DNA of 64,000 bases. Origin: Flavobacterium sp. NKUCC04_CG. Its GTDB lineage: Bacteria > Bacteroidota > Bacteroidia > Flavobacteriales > Flavobacteriaceae. Shown here piece by piece: positions 38,240 through 47,214 of the stretch. The notes under the pieces were generated by a model. The model saw nothing but the letters and a program-made list of their open reading frames with translations. It was not told the origin of the DNA and searched no databases. The DNA is taken from NCBI RefSeq assembly GCF_019345525.1, contig NZ_JAHKRA010000005.1, positions 62,001 through 126,000 on the forward strand, written 5' to 3'. The translations under genes and the position numbers were made by a program. The stretch's first letter is position 1; every line of letters begins with the position of its first letter.

Positions 38240-39363
38240 GAGATGGCTATGGGTTTACCGTGGGTTTGCTTGATAATCCAGGGCAAGAGGGATGGTATGG
38301 TAGTTGCGAAATGGAACAATATATTGGTCAAACTTTCATATTGTAAAGCTTTGGCTAAAATCCGACCCATAAACAAGCGTTTACCGAAATGATTTTCCCA
38401 TTGTGCGGCATAGGATTGTTCTAAAAGTTTACGAGAGGCTATTTTACCATTGTAAAAATCCAAGACCAATTCTGACGCTATTTTTGCCGCATGTATAGCC
38501 ATGGCCATGCCGTTGCCGCAAAGCGGGTGAATCAGTCCGGCGGTATCGCCGATCATCAATATATGCTTTTCTATTGTTGGTTTTTTATCAAAGGATATTT
38601 GACTGATTGTTAGCGGTTTCTCAAACAAAGGGGTACTGTTTTCAAGGACTGCCTTAAGGTGTTTATTTGTGTACAATACTTCACGTTGATAATCGGCAAT
38701 GTTTTTATATTTTTTAAAAGTCTTATAATCGGCTAAGTAACAGATGTTCACACTGTTGTTTTCTACTTTGGAAACACCGCAATAACCGCCTTTAAAATTG
38801 TGTAAGGCAACAAGATTGTTGGGGAAATCACTGGAATAATGTGCTTTTACGGCCAACCAAGCTGCTGTTTTATGAATGAAATCGCGTTTTAAAGCCAGAT
38901 CTAAATTCGAGCGTTTTCCGTAAGCTCCTAATACCATTTTGCTTCTAAAAACTTGATCAGGAGTAGTGACGTCAAACAGCTCGTCGGAAAAATCAACTGC
39001 CGTAACAAGGGCCTGTATAATAGTACAACCGTTTTCCAACGCTTTTTGGTATAAATAATAATCTAGCGCATACCTACTAATACCAAAACCACCTAAGGGA
39101 AGTGAGGCATTTACCAATTTACCTTGACGGTTACTAAATTCGAGTTGCGTAATGCTTGTTGGTTTTAGATATTGGACATCAACCCCCAATTCTTCGAGAT
39201 AGGAACAAATTTCATTGGAAACATATTCACCACAGACTTTATGCCGTGGATATGCCGATTTCTCAATAAGCATAACGCTTAATCCGCTGTTTGATAAATG
39301 TATAGCCGCTACTAGTCCCGCAAGGCCACCACCAATAATAATTACCTTGGGATTCGTTTTCAT
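38236..39363 (-). CDS. FAD-dependent oxidoreductase (geranylgeranyl reductase/hydroxylase-like) of the PKS cluster
   Basis: 375 residues. N-terminal Rossmann loop VIIGGGLAGLVAAIHLS (about 8-24) binds FAD; PRHKVCGEYVS (about 40-50) is the GG-reductase-family signature and MIGDTAGLIHPLCGNGMAMA (about 269-288) the second FAD motif. Group members include geranylgeranyl reductases and aromatic hydroxylases such as SrsC, which oxidise alkylresorcinol to a quinone. First gene of the seven-gene operon, 98 bp after a small membrane-protein gene on the same strand. Confidence 0.88.
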   Translation of the reverse strand: MKTNPKVIIIGGGLAGLVAAIHLSNSGLSVMLIEKSAYPRHKVCGEYVSNEICSYLEELGVDVQYLKPTSITQLEFSNRQGKLVNASLPLGGFGISRYALDYYLYQKALENGCTIIQALVTAVDFSDELFDVTTPDQVFRSKMVLGAYGKRSNLDLALKRDFIHKTAAWLAVKAHYSSDFPNNLVALHNFKGGYCGVSKVENNSVNICYLADYKTFKKYKNIADYQREVLYTNKHLKAVLENSTPLFEKPLTISQISFDKKPTIEKHILMIGDTAGLIHPLCGNGMAMAIHAAKIASELVLDFYNGKIASRKLLEQSYAAQWENHFGKRLFMGRILAKALQYESLTNILFHFATTIPSLLPWIIKQTHGKPIAIS

Positions 39364-39461
39364 ACAGCAATTTAACTATAAAAATGAAATAGTACCAAGT
39401 TTAACTGGGTTTATTTTGATTTTTGTTACGGATTTAAACTCACGGTCTATTGGACTTAAGT

Positions 39462-39623
39462 TTATAGTTGTTTTTTCCTAAATTTCAAATAAAGTGTGAT
39501 AGGAATCGTTATAAAGGCTACAATTAATATGGGATAATTAATTTCCATAATTTCCATTTTAATCATGAAAACACAGATGATTAATAGTGTTATATAAAGA
39601 GTTGTTAAGAGTGATTTTTTCAT
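39462..39623 (-). CDS. Small two-helix membrane protein upstream of the PKS cluster
   Basis: 53-residue open frame identified by eye. Two hydrophobic segments (about 5-19 and 28-45) around a short Met/Glu loop, and a basic C-terminus (KFRKKQL). It is on the same strand as the cluster and ends 98 bp before its first gene, so it may be co-transcribed. No family is recognised. The coding-like layout (ATGAAAAAA start, alternating hydrophobic and charged parts) is the evidence. Confidence 0.5.
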   Translation of the reverse strand: MKKSLLTTLYITLLIICVFMIKMEIMEINYPILIVAFITIPITLYLKFRKKQL

Positions 39624-39797
39624 TATAATCCGTTATTTTTAAGGTGGTTATGGTTGTGTTTTACACCTTTTTTTGCAAATAAATGTCATTTCAAATTTAT
39701 GGCAAAACAAGGTTTTTTATATTGCGGATATTTTTTACTAAAATAACTAAAATATATTAAAAGCCATAATTTTTTTATAAAAGTAAGTATCCGAGCA

Positions 39798-40046
39798 TTA
39801 GTGTTTTTTTATAATTTCATTAATCCTTTTTTGTTGTGTTTTATCTTTTTTGGCGAGTACAAGCGATTATCCAAGCAAAACACAAGGCAACGTTCACCGC
39901 TTCACTCCAAGTAATGGAATTTTTGTAGATCTTTTATTATAGTATGCCAAGCATACTGAGCCGGTGGAGAGATGGTTTTCTTCTAACCATTTTCGCCATG
40001 CAATGAGCGTGGTCGGGTAAAATATTTCGATTTCCGTTTTTTGCAT
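39798..40046 (-). pseudogene. Decayed YdeI/OmpD-associated-family gene
   Basis: Starts at ATG 40046 with a normal YdeI-like opening (FYPTTLIAWRKWLEENHLST, then CLAYYNKRSTK). The frame then breaks; the next frame continues the family with NSITWSEAVNVALCFAWI, where intact members have SITW.EAVDEALCFGWID. The following 25-30 residues of the family are missing, and a third piece, KKDKTQQKRINEIIKKH, resembles the C-terminal helix. So there is at least one frameshift and an internal deletion. Family members are linked to bacteriocin resistance or peptide protection in some Gram-positives; this copy is dead. Confidence 0.65.
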
Positions 40047-40159
40047 GCTTGGTTTGTTAGAATAGCGAAATATAGTGAAATGTTCGTTACTTAGACAAGT
40101 AAATGAAAAGGAGGTTAACTAATTGAAAAAGTTTATATTCGCAAAAAAGGAATCTAATC

Positions 40160-40653
40160 ATGAGTATCATTTTATTTGAGGAAAAACAACGTTTTAACGC
40201 ATGGTGGTTAGTCCTAATCTTATTGATTCCCTTTGGTGTTATGCTTTATATTGCAACTAGTCAATTGTTGTTTCATGTAGCATTTGGTGATCAAATCATC
40301 AATGATGGAGCCCTGCTTATATTTATGGGTTTCTATCTGATTTTTTTTTTTTTTTTTTCAACATTCAATTGGTTACTCAGATAAAAACCAATGGAATACA
40401 ATTTGTTTTTAGACCGTTTTCCGATCCGCATTTTTATCGATGGGAGGACATAAAAAGTATTTCTATTGTTGAATATGCCCCCTTAAGGGACTATATGGGT
40501 TGGGGGATTCGCAATGGTAAGGATGGTCAAGCATTTACTGTAAAGGGCAATAAGGCTTTAAAAATAGTTTTGAGCAATAACCGCAGTTTGCTTATCGGGA
40601 CACAGCTTCCTCAAGAAATAAATGCTATTTTAAAAGCTAAAAAAAAAGTATAA
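40160..40653 (+). pseudogene. Membrane-anchored protein split at an 18-T homopolymer
   Basis: Two open frames belong together. The first (40160-40384) encodes two hydrophobic helices (about 14-34 and 47-66) and runs into T18 at 40341-40358. After the tract, the other frame reads FNIQLVTQIKTNG, then FVFRPFSDPHFYRWEDIKSI and EYAPLRDYMGWGIRNG, ending at 40653, a single family of small Bacteroidota membrane proteins with a PH-like cytosolic domain. With 18 T the frame is broken; 19 or 16 T would join the halves. The tract is a prime site for slipped-strand change, so this may be phase-variable or a sequencing-length error. Function unknown. Confidence 0.82.
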
Positions 40654-40723
40654 ATTAAATGCATAATCGATGAATCTGCGAATGGGCGTATTCACAAAAT
40701 AAACTATTAATAAATATATTATA

Positions 40724-41626
40724 ATGACAAAATACCTTTTACTAGTTCTTGCCTTATTATTTTTTGGGTGTAAAAATTCGGACTTTGATGATGCTTCTAA
40801 GCGCAATGAGGATTGGGTATATTGGATTGATGACAAGACAGGAGAAGGATTTTGGATACGTACAGGTAAAGAGACAACGGCTAAAGATGGTGTATATTAT
40901 ATGTTTTATTATAACGGTAAGATTTATGAAAAAGGAAAACTAAAAGACAAAAGAATAATAGACACCGTTTTTGTGTATGGAATAAATGAAGAATTGATTA
41001 GATATAAAGTCATCACTCCAGATACAACTCGTGAGATCTATGTGAAAAATGGTGGCTTTATTGAATATTATCAAAACGGTAGTGTATACCAAAAAGGCAC
41101 GGTGACGGATAATAAGTTTAAAGACGATTGGATACGATATTATAAAAATGGGCAACCCGAATGGGTTCAAGATTTTGTTAACAATACAGGCGTGGTGACT
41201 TGGTATTTTGAAAATGGTGGTATAAAGGATATTTCAAATTGGAAAAACGATTTAGAAGATGGTGTAAGTACTTCTTTTTTTGCCAATGGTCAAATGGATA
41301 TAAAATTAAGTTGGAAAAAAGGAATCAAAGAAGGTAAAAGTGAAATATGGTATGACAGCGGGATCAAAAAATCTATTCGTTATTTTAAAAATGATACCTT
41401 GGAAGGTCCGTACCAACAATGGACAATCAAAGGTCAAATAGAGGCTGAAGGTATTTACGTTAAAGGGCAGTTTAGCGGTGTATCGTGGCTGTACCATGAT
41501 AATGGAGCCGTAGCTATTAGTGGAAATCGCAAAAGTGATAAACTAGATGGACTTTTGGAAAAGTTTGATGAAAAGGGAAATCTTATCAAAAGTTTTTATT
41601 TTGAAAATGGCGTGCGAATCGAGTAG
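40724..41626 (+). CDS. MORN-repeat (YwqK-like) lipoprotein
   Basis: 300 residues. Signal peptide with lipobox LFFGC (Cys about 17). The body is built from MORN-like units: KGTVTDNKFKDDWIRYYKNG, WKNDLEDGVSTSFFANGQMD, WKKGIKEGKSEIWYDSGIKK, and FKNDTLEGPYQQWTIKGQIE (about 120-235 together), each of the KxGxxxGxWxxYYxNG type. Such proteins are annotated as YwqK-family antitoxins in Bacteroidota, but no toxin is adjacent. Probably envelope-bound; role unknown. Confidence 0.78.
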   Translation: MTKYLLLVLALLFFGCKNSDFDDASKRNEDWVYWIDDKTGEGFWIRTGKETTAKDGVYYMFYYNGKIYEKGKLKDKRIIDTVFVYGINEELIRYKVITPDTTREIYVKNGGFIEYYQNGSVYQKGTVTDNKFKDDWIRYYKNGQPEWVQDFVNNTGVVTWYFENGGIKDISNWKNDLEDGVSTSFFANGQMDIKLSWKKGIKEGKSEIWYDSGIKKSIRYFKNDTLEGPYQQWTIKGQIEAEGIYVKGQFSGVSWLYHDNGAVAISGNRKSDKLDGLLEKFDEKGNLIKSFYFENGVRIE

Positions 41627-41875
41627 GGTACAGCTGTTTTTTGAATAATTGAATTTTGAATCAAATAGATTCACGTGAAGAGAAAGTAGTAAGCTGGTTC
41701 TGCTCATAAATCACTTTTCTACTGTATGAGACAGTTTGCTTTTAGATTATGTATTGCAGGAGATAAATTGAAAACGGGAATATAGAGCCATCAGTTTCGT
41801 TAAAAGGGTGAATAGGCAGCCGCAAATCATTAAGAACCGTTGTTTTAGTGTTTTTAAGCGCTTTCGTATTGAACT

Positions 41876-42441
41876 TTAATAATACAAGTCGTGCTTAGGA
41901 AGTAAACGCTGTAATTCTTCGTATTGAGATTCGGGTAAAACCCACATCCGCCAAATACAGTAATCCGCGCCACTTTATACCTTTTATGGACTGTTTATAA
42001 GCCTCAAAATCTAGAGGATTATTACTCATGCCAAAAACCACTAGTTTTGAAAATCTTTTTACAAGATCGGGAAAAACACGCATTTTATTTCCATCGAGAT
42101 ACAATTCATTTAGATTCTTTAAATGCTCCATAGAGCTGGGTAAACTAGTAAAGGCTCTATTGGAGATGTTCAGTACTTTTAATTGGGGTAAGCGATCAAA
42201 CTCATTTTGAATTACTTGTATTCGTCTGGATTCGTCGCCGTGATACTGTCCGCTGATCAAAAGGGTTTCTAAAGACGCAATCTCAAATGCTACTAGGAGA
42301 AACTCCTGAAAAGCAGTTGTTAATAAGGGCAGATATTTTAGATTCTTTAATGATTTTAAGCTTGGTGGCGGTTGGTTGAAATTGCGCGTTTACGTTATAA
42401 GAAGCCAACGACATTAACACCAAAACTACAAATTTTTTCAT
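41876..42441 (-). pseudogene. Leucine-rich-repeat exported protein, broken by two frameshifts
   Basis: Begins at ATG 42441 with a signal peptide (MKKFVVLVLMSLASYNVNA). The frame breaks near 42330; the second frame continues with TAFQEFLLVAFEIASLETL and leucine-rich repeats (LPQLKVLNISNRAFTSLPSS, MEHLKNLNELYLDGNKM, SKLVVFGMSNNPLDF). It breaks again near 41945; the third frame gives the natural C-terminus LPESQYEELQRLLPKHDLYY and a stop at 41876. Each break is explained by one missing base. LRR proteins of this type are probable protein-binding surface or periplasmic factors. Whether mutation or sequencing error is open. Confidence 0.8.
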
Positions 42442-43160
42442 AGCACTATTTTAAGTTGAACTTTTTTTAGAATGAGCTCCAAAAATTCTAATTAGAACGA
42501 TTTTATTAGGCATCAGTTAAGGTATATAGGATTCAACGAGTCTGTAACTGAAGGACTATTTCATTTCGGATGTAAAACTTTGAAAGCGAATAGGAGTTCG
42601 GTAAAAAAGAAAATAGTAAACGATAGTGACCTACAGCATTTATAAAGATAGAATTGAGAAAGGCAGCAGCGACTTAAAATCACTTTTACGATAAATTCAA
42701 CACTTTTAGTTTATTTTGTTTTAAATGTTAAATAATGACTTTTATTTATTTTCTATCACTTTTTTTTAGCGATATTTTTTATATAATTATGTTTTTTTAT
42801 TTTAAATAAAACACAAAAAATTAGAAAACACCCATAGTATATGTAAAACAAATTTGCTTTTTAATAAAAGATTTATCATTTTTTTTATATCTTTAGTCAG
42901 GGATTAATCAATATTTAACCATTGATGATTTTTGAAATTGCTGAGGAAATGGATGTTTTTTAGTCCGTTGCAAATGTTAAAAACCTATTATTCAAATTTT
43001 AAGAGGTTTTCCCATGAGATTATTTTAATTTACTAGATCATATGTAACGAAATCCCTTGGTCATTAGTTGGGTTTACGATATAAAATAAGAATTAATTAG
43101 GCGTGATTGCGCGTTGTTTTAACTGCTGATAACCATTATAAACTATAATATAATTTAATT
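42442..43160. other. Long AT-rich leader region before the aspartase gene
   Basis: 720 bp with no credible open frame. It probably holds the promoter of the asparagine/aspartate operon; TATCTTTA at 42888-42895 is a near-match to the -7 box, without a proper -33 partner. No clear Fnr palindrome found. Confidence 0.5.
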
Positions 43161-44573
43161 ATGAAAACATCAACAAGAAGAGAACATGATTTTTTAGGAG
43201 AGTTAGATATTCCAGATCATTTATACTATGGAATCCAAACTTTTAGAGCTGTTGAAAATTTTAATATAACGGGAATTCCCATTTCTAAAGAACCTTTATT
43301 TATTAAAGCTTTAGGTTATGTAAAAAAGGGTGCAGCCATGGCAAATAGAGATTGTGGTGCCTTGGATGCAAAAATTGCTGAAGCCATTTGTTATGGAAGT
43401 GATCAGGTAATCGCAGGTAAATTCAATCATGAATTTGTTTCTGATCTTATTCAAGGTGGTGCTGGAACCTCTGTCAATATGAATGCCAATGAAGTGATTG
43501 CCAATATAGGATTGGAATTCTTAGGACATAAAAAGGGCGAATACACTTTTTTACATCCGAACAACCATGTAAACTGCTCACAATCTACTAATGATGCCTA
43601 TCCTTCAGCATTTAGAATTGCGTTATATCTTAAGATGGATAGCTTTATTAAAACTTTAGAAAAGCTGGAAGTCGCTTTTAGAGCGAAGGGGAATGAATTT
43701 AAAAGTGTTTTGAAAATGGGTAGAACCCAACTTCAGGATGCGGTACCGATGACTTTAGGACAAGAGTTTAATTCCTACGCTACTACGATTGGTGAGGATG
43801 TTAAACGACTTAAAGACGCTCAGAGTTTATTGCTAGAAATCAATATGGGAGCTACGGCTATAGGAACCAAAGTAAATGCTCCTGAAGGCTATCCGGAGCT
43901 ATGCGTTAAATACTTAGCTAAAGAAGTCGGAATTCCGTTGACATTAGCGCCAGATTTAATTGAAGCTACAGTAGATACAGGAGCTTATGTGCAAATTATG
44001 GGGACCATGAAAAGAACTGCGGTTAAGGTTTCCAAGATTTGTAATGACCTGCGTTTATTAAGCTCTGGACCGAGAACCGGTTTTAACGAAATCAATCTAC
44101 CTGCACGCCAACCGGGTTCTTCAATTATGCCCGGAAAAGTAAATCCTGTTATACCGGAAGTCGTAAATCAAACTTGTTTTTATGTAATTGGTCAAGATTT
44201 AACGGTAACCATGGCTGCAGAAGCGGGTCAATTGCAATTAAATGTAATGGAACCGGTTATCGCTTTTGCCATGTTTACTTCCTTAGACTATTTAGCAAAA
44301 GCTATAGATGTCTTAATTACCAAATGTATTAACGGTATCACTGCAAACGAGACGCATTGCTATAATTTGGTGATGAACAGTATCGGAATTGTGACTCAGT
44401 TAAATCCTATACTTGGTTATGAGGAGAGTGCTAGTATAGCTGGTGAAGCCTTAAAAACAAATAAAAGTGTGCATCAAATTGCCGTAGTGGAGCGCAAGCT
44501 AATTACGCAAGCAAAATGGGATGAAATTTATTCATTAGAAAACTTAATCAACCCCAAATTTATAACCTCTTAA
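43161..44573 (+). CDS. aspA: Aspartate ammonia-lyase
   Basis: 470 residues, fumarase/aspartase superfamily. The catalytic signature GSSIMPGKVNPVIPE (about 319-333) and the STNDAYPSAFRIA block (about 140-152) are plain; SSGPRTGFNEINLPARQPGSS precedes the mobile loop. Aspartase is favoured over fumarase by LPARQPGSSIMPGKVNPVIPEVVNQ and by the asparaginase next door. It deaminates aspartate to fumarate and ammonia, in the cytoplasm. First gene of a four-gene unit; 54 nt before the asparaginase. Confidence 0.9.
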   Translation: MKTSTRREHDFLGELDIPDHLYYGIQTFRAVENFNITGIPISKEPLFIKALGYVKKGAAMANRDCGALDAKIAEAICYGSDQVIAGKFNHEFVSDLIQGGAGTSVNMNANEVIANIGLEFLGHKKGEYTFLHPNNHVNCSQSTNDAYPSAFRIALYLKMDSFIKTLEKLEVAFRAKGNEFKSVLKMGRTQLQDAVPMTLGQEFNSYATTIGEDVKRLKDAQSLLLEINMGATAIGTKVNAPEGYPELCVKYLAKEVGIPLTLAPDLIEATVDTGAYVQIMGTMKRTAVKVSKICNDLRLLSSGPRTGFNEINLPARQPGSSIMPGKVNPVIPEVVNQTCFYVIGQDLTVTMAAEAGQLQLNVMEPVIAFAMFTSLDYLAKAIDVLITKCINGITANETHCYNLVMNSIGIVTQLNPILGYEESASIAGEALKTNKSVHQIAVVERKLITQAKWDEIYSLENLINPKFITS

Positions 44574-44627
44574 CCCTTAATAAACGAATTTAAATTTTTT
44601 AATTAATAGCTAAGAAAAAGTAAAATT

Positions 44628-45677
44628 ATGAAAAAGAACATTCTATTGTTACTGCTTTTCGCTGTAACATTACAAGTACAATCTCAGTCTAAAGTTAGTC
44701 CTAGGATTATTATTTTGGCTACTGGAGGGACAATTGCTGGTTCTGGAGAATCATCTACAAAAGCAGCCTATACCGCAGGTAAAGTGCCTATAGACGATTT
44801 GTTAAACGCGGTACCGCAAATTCATAATTATGGAAAAATTACCGGTGAGCAAATTGCTTCAATTGGCAGTCAAGATATGAATATTGCGACTTGGTTAAAG
44901 CTGACTAAAAGGATCAATGATATTTTTAAAAATGATGAGGCAGACGCTGTTGTAGTAACACATGGAACGGATACGCAGGAAGAAACTGCTTATTTTCTAG
45001 ATTTGACAACCATGTCTGATAAACCTGTAGTTATTGTAGGTGCTATGCGTCCATCAACAGCTATGAGCCAGGATGGTAATAGAAATTTATTAGATGCTAT
45101 TGTGGTTGCTGCAGATCCTAAGAGTGTTGGTAAAGGCGTACTGGTTGCGATGAACGAAAAGGTTTTTGACGCTAGAGATGTTACCAAAACCAGTACTACG
45201 GATTTGGAAACTTTTAAATCTAAAAACTTCGGTCCGGTAGGTTTGATTTATGACGGTAAAGTGCAGTACTACTACCAGTCGTTGAGAAGTCCTCAGAAAA
45301 AATTTGATGTAACCAAGTTAAATTCTTTACCGCAGGTAGAGATTATCTACGGATATGCGGATGCCAATCCAAACAGTGTGTATTGTGTAACCAATTCTGG
45401 ACCAAAAGGAGTGGTATATGCAGGTATGGGTAACGGTAATTTTAATGCTCCAGTAGGCAAAGCTTTAGCAGAAGCTGCCAAAAAAGGAATCATCGTATGC
45501 CGTTCTGGTCGTGCGGGTTCTGGTCGTATCACTTTGGATAACGAGGTTAAAGATGCCGAACTGGGATTTGTAGTTTCCGATGATTTGAATCCACAAAAAG
45601 CTAGGGTTTTATTGATGTTATCCTTGACAGAAACTTCTAATAGAGCGACAATTCAGCAAAATTTCTTTGATTATTAA
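44628..45677 (+). CDS. ansB: Type II L-asparaginase, periplasmic
   Basis: 349 residues with signal peptide ending LQVQSQ. Both asparaginase signatures are present: IILATGGTIAGS (nucleophile Thr, about 28-39) and VVVTHGTDTQEETAYFL (about 107-123). PVVIVGAMRP and the C-terminal GKALAEAAKKGIIVCRSGRAG also fit. It hydrolyses asparagine, and perhaps some glutamine, to aspartate outside the cytoplasm; the product can enter through the adjacent DcuB-type carrier. A hairpin in the gap to the next gene may reduce read-through. Confidence 0.93.
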   Translation: MKKNILLLLLFAVTLQVQSQSKVSPRIIILATGGTIAGSGESSTKAAYTAGKVPIDDLLNAVPQIHNYGKITGEQIASIGSQDMNIATWLKLTKRINDIFKNDEADAVVVTHGTDTQEETAYFLDLTTMSDKPVVIVGAMRPSTAMSQDGNRNLLDAIVVAADPKSVGKGVLVAMNEKVFDARDVTKTSTTDLETFKSKNFGPVGLIYDGKVQYYYQSLRSPQKKFDVTKLNSLPQVEIIYGYADANPNSVYCVTNSGPKGVVYAGMGNGNFNAPVGKALAEAAKKGIIVCRSGRAGSGRITLDNEVKDAELGFVVSDDLNPQKARVLLMLSLTETSNRATIQQNFFDY

Positions 45678-45687
45678 TATCCTTAAG

Positions 45688-45726
45688 AAAGAGAATCTGT
45701 AATCTGATATGGATTCTCTTTTTTTC
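45688..45726 (+). terminator. Hairpin between asparaginase and transporter genes
   Basis: AGAGAATC (45690-45697) and GATTCTCT (45712-45719) form a stem followed by TTTTTTT. May be a partial terminator within the operon or the end of an aspA-ansB unit. Confidence 0.7.
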
Positions 45727-45764
45727 AACAACAACAAAGTAGGTATTAACTTAAAATTCTAACT

Positions 45765-47105
45765 ATGATCTGGATTGAATTTGCTATTCTCATTGCTATG
45801 ATCCTTATAGGATCGCAGATGAAAGGAATTGGGTTGGGAGTTATGGGGATGGTCGGCCTATTTATCTTTATCTTTATTTTTAAGATGAAGCCGACGGATC
45901 CTCCTCTAGATGTGATGCTAATCATTATGGCTATTGTTACTACAGCAGCTACATTACAAGCGAGTGGTGGGTTGGATTATTTAGTCAGTTTGGCTGAAAG
46001 AATCATACGTAGTAATCCATCGAATATAACTTTTATCGCACCATTTACCGTTTATTTTTTATGCCTGTTTGCAGGTACCGCCCATATTGTTTATTCCTTA
46101 TTACCAATCATTTCAGAAGTATCTGCTAAGAAGCGTATTCGTCCGGAACGTCCTTTAAGTATTTCGGTTATTGCTTCGCATTTGGCACTAACGGGAAGTC
46201 CAATGAGTGCTGCTACTGCTGCATTAGTTGTTATTTTGGCCTATCATGGCGCCATGGTCGACATCATGATGATTTGTATTCCGGCCAGTATTATCGGTTT
46301 ATTAATCGGCTGCTTTTCTGTAGTAAAGAAGGGTGTGGAACTGAACGATGATCCGATTTTTATCGAGAAGATGAAAGACCCGGAATTTGCGAAATCGATG
46401 AATAGTGGTATGGAAGGTAAAGAGGTTGTTTTAAAACCGGGTGCTAAAACATCCGTTTTAATATTTGGTGTAGCCATACTGTTAATCGTAATTGCTGGAG
46501 CATTTCCCGCTATCGTTCCGAGTTTTGAGGCTGGTGCTGAATCTCTGGCAGTAAAGGCTGATGGTTCATTAACCATGGTTACCATAATCAGTGTAATCAC
46601 ACTAACGGCCTCCGCTGCGATGATGTTGATTACAAAAACCACCACTACAGAAGTTACCAAAGCCAGTTTGTTTGTCTCGATGGCTTCGGCCGTAGTTTCC
46701 GTATTTGGAGTGGTATGGATGAGTTCTACGTTTATGTCGTCTAACAATGCTATCATACAAAAGGCATTAGGAGGAATCGTTTCAGAGTATCCTTGGACTT
46801 TTGCCATCGCGGTGTTTATCATGGGAGCGCTAATGTTTAGTCAGGCCGCAACAACCAAAACCATGATGCCATTAGGGATTGCGCTAGGTTTACCACCATC
46901 GGCATTAATTGCGATTTTTCCAGCAGTGAATAGTGACTTCGTTTTACCGGGCTATCCTACTTTGTTAGCAGCGATAAATTTCGATAGAACGGGAAGTACT
47001 AAAATCGGAAAATTCGTCATCAATCACAGCTTTTTTGTCCCCGGTGTGGTCACCATTGCTGTAGCCATTGCCGCAGGGTTTTTATTGGGCTCTTTTTTGT
47101 TATAA
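45765..47105 (+). CDS. dcuB: Anaerobic C4-dicarboxylate antiporter
   Basis: 446 residues, the length of E. coli DcuB, with about 12 hydrophobic segments. Family blocks: ATLQASGGLDYLVSLAERIIR (about 64-84), HIVYSLLPIISEVS (about 107) and SHLALTGSPMSAATAALVV, and FSQAATTKTMMPLGIALGLPP (about 358-378). DcuA/B carriers exchange aspartate or fumarate for succinate. DcuB and DcuA cannot be separated with certainty here. In this locus it would import aspartate from asparaginase and export succinate or fumarate. Confidence 0.92.
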   Translation: MIWIEFAILIAMILIGSQMKGIGLGVMGMVGLFIFIFIFKMKPTDPPLDVMLIIMAIVTTAATLQASGGLDYLVSLAERIIRSNPSNITFIAPFTVYFLCLFAGTAHIVYSLLPIISEVSAKKRIRPERPLSISVIASHLALTGSPMSAATAALVVILAYHGAMVDIMMICIPASIIGLLIGCFSVVKKGVELNDDPIFIEKMKDPEFAKSMNSGMEGKEVVLKPGAKTSVLIFGVAILLIVIAGAFPAIVPSFEAGAESLAVKADGSLTMVTIISVITLTASAAMMLITKTTTTEVTKASLFVSMASAVVSVFGVVWMSSTFMSSNNAIIQKALGGIVSEYPWTFAIAVFIMGALMFSQAATTKTMMPLGIALGLPPSALIAIFPAVNSDFVLPGYPTLLAAINFDRTGSTKIGKFVINHSFFVPGVVTIAVAIAAGFLLGSFLL

Positions 47106-47214
47106 AACGCTCAAAGTGTCATCATGTTATCGCTATAGTAAAGCGTTTGACTCCCCCAAACCCCCTGAAGATGAAGCGATTTCATATGAATATTAATATT
47201 TAAAAAATCAACAT

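Noticed and set aside
43161-44573. Fumarase instead of aspartase
   Set aside because: The superfamily signature alone cannot decide, but the adjacent asparaginase and DcuB-type carrier make aspartase much more likely.
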